Shown: positions 60,355 to 64,000 of the stretch, piece after piece
Layout of the letters: every line of letters begins with the position of its first letter
Position numbering within the stretch: position 1 is the stretch's first letter
Source: Flavobacterium pectinovorum
Lineage (GTDB): Bacteria > Bacteroidota > Bacteroidia > Flavobacteriales > Flavobacteriaceae
Length of the DNA: 64,000 nucleotides
NCBI RefSeq assembly: GCF_006438875.1
Contig: NZ_RCZH01000014.1
Span: 62,001-126,000 of the forward strand
Direction: 5' to 3'
Position numbers and translations under genes: made by a program
Notes under the pieces: model-generated
Told to the model about the DNA's origin: nothing
The model's database searches: none
The model's input: the letters and a program-made list of their open reading frames with translations, nothing else

Positions 60355-61803
60355 ATGAAAAAACTACTATTATTACTGTTATTGATCTGCGGATCAACTC
60401 TATTGAGCCAGACAGTATTAAATTCTTATCCCATAAATCTAAGAAATTCAGGAGAGTATAGTCAGATCTTAAATGTCGAAAATTCAAAGACTCATAATGT
60501 ATTTGCTTTTATTGCAGATGATAAAAATCTTACCATTTTACAATACAACAAGGTATTATTTTTAACAAATGAATTAAGAACTTCGCGCACGAATATAGAA
60601 GACAAATTAATAATTGGATATAGTTTTGACGAAGATCAAAACCCAACTCTCTATTGGTCAACAGAAGATTTCAAAAGTATTGTCCTCATTAAATACGACA
60701 TGACAAACAAGGCTATTAAACCTTTGAAATTTAGCTTTCCGTACTCAAAACAATATTTCATAGCTACATTTCAAAAGAATAATATCTTTTATATTCTCTC
60801 TAAAGACAGTGCCGAACAGACTTTAACACTTTATCAATTTAAAGATGAAGCTGTTGAAGAAAAGCCACTTGATTTTTCTACGTTTACTTTTCAAAATAGA
60901 AACACACAACCTATAACTTTCAATCAGTTTATTAGAGATAATCCTATCGAAAAAATTGAAGTTGGAGATTATAATCCTCTTTCGAGAAGCATTAAAAAAA
61001 GTAAAGTCTATATGCTTGATAATCGCCTTATTTTGACATTTGATCAAAATCCGGCAAAAACACAAATATTCGATGTCAATCTGGAAACCTATGAAATAAA
61101 GGAAAAAAACTTTCCGCAATCGATGACTGAAACGTCAAGAAAACTAAGTAATTCATTTTTTCTTGATGATAGACTTTACCAAATCAATACCAACCCGGAG
61201 GAACTTCAGTTAGACATTAAAGATTATAATACTGGTGAAACGATTAAGAATGTAAAGGTTTCGAAAAATGATACCATTAAATTTAAAAACTCCCCTTTGT
61301 TACTTCAAATTGAAGATCAAAAACCAAAAGAAATAAAAAAGACAAGTACGTTTTTAAAATATTTGTCGGCATTGGATTTTGGTATATCCGTTTTCAAGAA
61401 CAGCCAAAATGCTTATATAACCATTGGAGGAATAACACAACAAGATAGACCCTACTACAGTTTTTATGATGATGTCCAGCCTTTTCAAATAAATTTATCA
61501 CAATACGGTCAAAACCAAACGGCTTATTTTGAAAGTATATTAAATTCAAATTCCGAATTTATACAGCAAAGACAAGAACCATTTGCCAATGATAATATTT
61601 TTTATTATTTGGATACAAACAAAAAAATAAAGCTGCAAAACATACTAACTCTTGACAATTTTTCTATTTTGAGTTACTATGATTCCGCTGCAAAACAATT
61701 TGTAATGCGCAAATTTACTGACGGATTTATTCCTGATGAAACAACAAATCCTTTAATAGACAAAGCTGTTTTTTCAAAATCATTCCGATTTGATAAGCCT
61801 TAA
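60355..61803 (+). CDS. Hypothetical secreted protein, paralogue of 52772-54277
   Basis: 482 aa. Signal peptide of Leu-rich type (KKLLLLLLLICGSTLLSQ). The body aligns with the protein at 52772 across most of its length, including the IIGYS, FFLDDRLYQINTNP and IKFKNSPLLLQI segments. It lacks the Gly-rich insert; the corresponding site is YITIGGITQQDRPYYSFYDD. Beta-strand rich, perhaps a propeller, but no known repeat motif is visible. Upstream, 60098-60354 is AT-rich with no gene. Confidence 0.8.
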   Translation: MKKLLLLLLLICGSTLLSQTVLNSYPINLRNSGEYSQILNVENSKTHNVFAFIADDKNLTILQYNKVLFLTNELRTSRTNIEDKLIIGYSFDEDQNPTLYWSTEDFKSIVLIKYDMTNKAIKPLKFSFPYSKQYFIATFQKNNIFYILSKDSAEQTLTLYQFKDEAVEEKPLDFSTFTFQNRNTQPITFNQFIRDNPIEKIEVGDYNPLSRSIKKSKVYMLDNRLILTFDQNPAKTQIFDVNLETYEIKEKNFPQSMTETSRKLSNSFFLDDRLYQINTNPEELQLDIKDYNTGETIKNVKVSKNDTIKFKNSPLLLQIEDQKPKEIKKTSTFLKYLSALDFGISVFKNSQNAYITIGGITQQDRPYYSFYDDVQPFQINLSQYGQNQTAYFESILNSNSEFIQQRQEPFANDNIFYYLDTNKKIKLQNILTLDNFSILSYYDSAAKQFVMRKFTDGFIPDETTNPLIDKAVFSKSFRFDKP

Positions 61804-61895
61804 TTTTATTGAGAATTAATCCAAATGCCCATGTTTTCCATGTTTCAAAAAGTGGTTTGAATTATTTTTTCTAACTTTACAAAAAAGACACAATT

Positions 61896-62414
61896 ATGTT
61901 ATCAAAAAATATAGAAGCAGCATTAAACAAACAAATCCGTATAGAGGCAGAATCTTCGCAAACCTACCTTTCTATGGCTTGTTGGGCTGAAGTACACGGA
62001 TTAGAGGGAATTGCTCAGTTTATGTACACACAATCAGACGAAGAACGCGCACACATGCTAAAATTAGTAAAGTATGTAAACGAGCGCGGAGGTCACGCTC
62101 AGATTACCGATCTAAAATCGCCTAAAACATCCTATTCTACATTTAAAGAAATGTTTGAAGCGCTTTATAACCATGAAATTTTTGTTTCAGAATCTATCAA
62201 CGAGTTGGTTCACATCACTTTTGAGGAAAAAGATTATGCAACTCATAATTTCTTACAATGGTACGTGGCGGAACAAATCGAGGAAGAAGCGACTGCTAAA
62301 TCAATTTTAGATAAAATCAACTTAATTGGAGATGACAAAGGCGGACTTTACTTGTTTGATCGTGATATTCAGCAATTAACGGTTACAAGCTCAATTGCAA
62401 TCAATCCTAAATAA
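61896..62414 (+). CDS. ftnA: Ferritin (non-heme, FtnA-like)
   Basis: 172 aa. Four-helix bundle with ferroxidase ligands in IRIEAESSQTYLSMACW (Glu), SDEERAHMLKLV (Glu and His) and later helices (YNHEIFVSESINELV, EQIEEEATAKSIL). It oxidises and stores iron in a 24-mer shell in the cytoplasm. A TAACTTTA box (61872-61879, one mismatch to TAnnTTTG) lies 16 nt upstream. The next gene is a small Cys-rich protein that could be metal related. Confidence 0.96.
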   Translation: MLSKNIEAALNKQIRIEAESSQTYLSMACWAEVHGLEGIAQFMYTQSDEERAHMLKLVKYVNERGGHAQITDLKSPKTSYSTFKEMFEALYNHEIFVSESINELVHITFEEKDYATHNFLQWYVAEQIEEEATAKSILDKINLIGDDKGGLYLFDRDIQQLTVTSSIAINPK

Positions 62415-62460
62415 AAAAGTTAAAGTTTATTTAGAATATATAAAAATAACATTTTTCTTT

Positions 62461-62468
62461 TATATTTG
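62461..62468 (+). promoter_or_regulatory. -7 box (TATATTTG) of the small Cys/Lys-rich gene
   Basis: TATATTTG matches TAnnTTTG and lies 27 nt before the TTG start at 62496, supporting both that start and independent transcription from ferritin. Confidence 0.5.
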
Positions 62469-62495
62469 CCACTGTTTTTATAATACAGAGGAAAA

Positions 62496-62681
62496 TTGGG
62501 CAAGAAAGAAAAAGACAAGGACAAGAAAAAGGATAAAAAGAAAAAGAAGAATAAAGCTATCCTTGAGAACATTAAGAAGTTGGAAAACTGTAAATCTTCT
62601 TGTTGTGAGAAATACAAAAAAAGTGAAAAAAAACGTTGTTCACGTTGTCCTATGTTTGATTTATTCAAAAAAACAGCTTAA
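62496..62681 (+). CDS. Small Lys-rich protein with a six-cysteine cluster
   Basis: 61 aa. It starts with TTG at 62496; upstream in-frame codons reach a stop (TAA, 62481) without another start. Residues 2-20 are almost only Lys, Asp and Glu (GKKEKDKDKKKDKKKKKNK). Then comes LENCKSSCCEKYKKSEKKRC and SRCPMFDLFKKTA, giving spacing C-x3-CC-x11-C-x2-C. The cysteine pattern looks like a metal (zinc or iron-sulfur) site. A -7 box precedes it and a strong terminator follows 14 bp later, so it is a real transcript unit. Its position after ferritin suggests metal handling (inference). Confidence 0.75.
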   Translation: MGKKEKDKDKKKDKKKKKNKAILENIKKLENCKSSCCEKYKKSEKKRCSRCPMFDLFKKTA

Positions 62682-62694
62682 ATTTATATATAAT

Positions 62695-62725
62695 AAACCC
62701 ACCATAACATTTGGTGGGTTTTTTT
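62695..62725 (+). terminator. Terminator after the Cys/Lys-rich gene
   Basis: AAACCCACC (62695-62703) pairs with GGTGGGTTT (62713-62721), followed by a T-run. It overlaps the early ATG of the next open frame at 62711, which is why that start is rejected. Confidence 0.9.
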
Positions 62726-62770
62726 ATGCTTAGCCCCACTTTGATTTTAAAAAAATTCAAAATTTCTACT

Positions 62771-63463
62771 ATGAAAAACAATATTACTATCCCTAAATCA
62801 AGTCTTGATTTTTTGACTGAACTCAAAACTAACAATAACAAGCCTTGGTTTGATGCCAATAAACAAAATTATCTAAACGAATTAAATCATATTGAAACTT
62901 TTGCAGGTGCTTTGCTTGAGGAGCTTTCTAAAACTGATGTTTTAGAAACAGCTTCGGGCAAAAAAAGTGTTTACAGAATATATCGTGATATTCGTTTTTC
63001 TAAAGATAAAACTCCTTTTAAAAGCTTTTGGGGCGGCAGTTATACCAGAGCCACAAAAGAAAGACGCGGAGGTTATTATTTTCATATTGAAAAAGGAAAT
63101 ACTTTTGTTGCCGGTGGATTCTGGGGACCAAATACTGCAGATTTAAAACGAATAAGAGCCGAATTTGCTCACGATGACGAACCAATGCAAAAAATATTGC
63201 AGTCAAAATCTTTTGTCAGCAATTTTGGAAACTTACAAGGCGAACAACTAAAAACTTCACCAAAAGGTTATGATTCAGATCACAAAGCAATTGAATTACT
63301 TCGGTACAAACAGTTTTTAGTAATCAGGCGTTTTACAGATGCCGAAGTCTTAAGCGATCTTTTTCTAGAACAGGCTTTAGAAACCTTCAAAAACATGAGA
63401 CCTTTTTTTGACTATATGAGCGAAATCCTAACAACAGATATAAACGGTGCTTCTGTTTTATAA
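62771..63463 (+). CDS. DUF2461 family protein
   Basis: 230 aa from the ATG at 62771 (MKNNITIPKSSLDFL). Family motifs: LTELKTNNNKPWFDANKQNY, SVYRIYRDIRFSKDKTPFKS and GGYYFHIEKGNTFVAGGFW. DUF2461 (TIGR02453-type) proteins are cytosolic and of unknown function, common in Bacteroidota and Actinobacteria. Closes with a terminator at 63476 shared with the convergent ssb-like gene. Confidence 0.93.
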   Translation: MKNNITIPKSSLDFLTELKTNNNKPWFDANKQNYLNELNHIETFAGALLEELSKTDVLETASGKKSVYRIYRDIRFSKDKTPFKSFWGGSYTRATKERRGGYYFHIEKGNTFVAGGFWGPNTADLKRIRAEFAHDDEPMQKILQSKSFVSNFGNLQGEQLKTSPKGYDSDHKAIELLRYKQFLVIRRFTDAEVLSDLFLEQALETFKNMRPFFDYMSEILTTDINGASVL

Positions 63464-63475
63464 TCTTAAAACAAT

Positions 63476-63505
63476 AAACCCGACAGTTTTGAACTTGTCG
63501 GGTTT
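63476..63505. terminator. Terminator between DUF2461 and ssb-like genes
   Basis: AAACCCGACA/TGTCGGGTTT stem with a 10-nt loop between convergent genes; flanking T- and A-runs are short. Confidence 0.75.
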
Positions 63506-63527
63506 GAATATCAAATTTTAATAAACA

Positions 63528-63860
63528 CTATTTACTGAGCAGCAAGATTTCGCTGACAACAACTTCGGTAATATATCTTTTTTCACCGTTTTTGTCATCA
63601 TAACTTCTGTGAATTAGCTTTCCTTCAATCCCAACTTCTTTTCCCTTTTCGACATATTTTTCGATAATTTCGGCCGTTTTCCCCCAAGCCGTAACACGAT
63701 GCCATTCGGTTTGCTCGACTTTTTCGCCTTTATCATTTTTATATCTTTCGGTTGTTGCGATATTAAGATGCGCTAATTTACTTCCGTTTTCTAATGTTTT
63801 GATTTCTGGATCGTTTCCTACGTTTCCAATCAATTGTACTCTGTTTTTCATTCCGTTCAT
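63528..63860 (-). CDS. ssb: Single-stranded DNA-binding protein lacking the acidic tail
   Basis: 110 aa. One OB fold: MKNRVQLIGNVGNDPEIKTL, LAHLNIATTERY, EWHRVTAWGKTAEI and the final strand ITEVVVSEILLLSK. Full SSBs continue about 40-60 residues to an acidic tip (DDDIPF) that recruits partner proteins; this one ends directly after the OB fold. It probably is a secondary SSB paralogue with DNA binding but without partner recruitment (inference). 63861-64000 shows no gene. Confidence 0.93.
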   Translation of the reverse strand: MNGMKNRVQLIGNVGNDPEIKTLENGSKLAHLNIATTERYKNDKGEKVEQTEWHRVTAWGKTAEIIEKYVEKGKEVGIEGKLIHRSYDDKNGEKRYITEVVVSEILLLSK

Positions 63861-64000
63861 GGCGTATAATATTTAAATGTTCGTATAAGAGAATTCGTTT
63901 ATCAAATTCAACAAGGCAAAGATGCGCTGAAGCCCAATAATTATTCGGTTATCAACTATTTACTTTCGGTTGTAATTATTTGTAAGCGTTTGTAAGTGGA

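Overview
The window looks like a chromosomal segment of a Flavobacterium-type bacterium (Bacteroidota, Flavobacteriaceae). The evidence is AT-rich DNA, TAnnTTTG promoter -7 boxes in front of many genes with little sign of Shine-Dalgarno sequences, a type IX secretion (T9SS) sorting domain, Bacteroidota-specific families (DUF4270, a short GT5 starch-synthase-like protein, an OlsF-like acyltransferase fusion), and dense intergenic palindromic repeats of kinds familiar from Flavobacterium genomes. No rRNA, tRNA, CRISPR array, prophage or intact transposase was found.

Layout. 1-2.2 kb: a leftward pair, a short T9SS-sorted protein followed by the N-terminal part of a large SpvB/FG-GAP protein cut by the window edge. 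2.4-6.8 kb: leftward GT5 protein, DUF4270 lipoprotein and glmS. 6.9-8.2 kb: rightward panC-panD (pantothenate). 8.5-13.2 kb: esterase-like protein, radA and a GT51 transglycosylase. 13.5-17.2 kb: aldo/keto reductase, OmpA lipoprotein and exonuclease III, leftward. 17.3-24.8 kb: OlsF-like acyltransferase, small membrane proteins, 2-hydroxyacid dehydrogenase, nhaA, two lipoproteins, proC. 25-32 kb: leftward mgtE, rsmA, DUF4286, TPR protein, lgt, serS. 32.3-34.9 kb: a marR-MFS-isochorismatase-type hydrolase operon. 35-48.4 kb is an accessory region: patatin-like lipase, PKD lipoprotein, small hypothetical proteins, a lipoprotein/OMP trio, a tandem pair of XRE regulators, a run of tiny membrane proteins, YdeI, PhzF, a DinB-fold protein and a CDGSH protein. 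48.5-49.5 kb is a repeat-rich island before metG. 51.8-64 kb: an antitoxin-like orphan, a structured RNA candidate, two paralogous secreted proteins, DMT exporter, HAD-CatA pair, OmpA porin, ferritin with a small Cys/Lys-rich protein, DUF2461 and a tail-less SSB.

The most unusual content lies between the genes. Several families of palindromic elements share one logic: a conserved scaffold carries terminal or internal hairpins whose stem sequence differs between copies while pairing is kept. Examples are 14855-15095, 34924-35025, the 186-bp tandem array at 48594-49275, and the nested element at 52552-52713. There are also two copies of a structured element resembling the Flavo-1 RNA motif, several long CGCAAAG-type hairpins, and a compact RNA fold with a GAAA tetraloop at 52122-52206. 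All function statements rest on reading motifs by eye; no database search was run.
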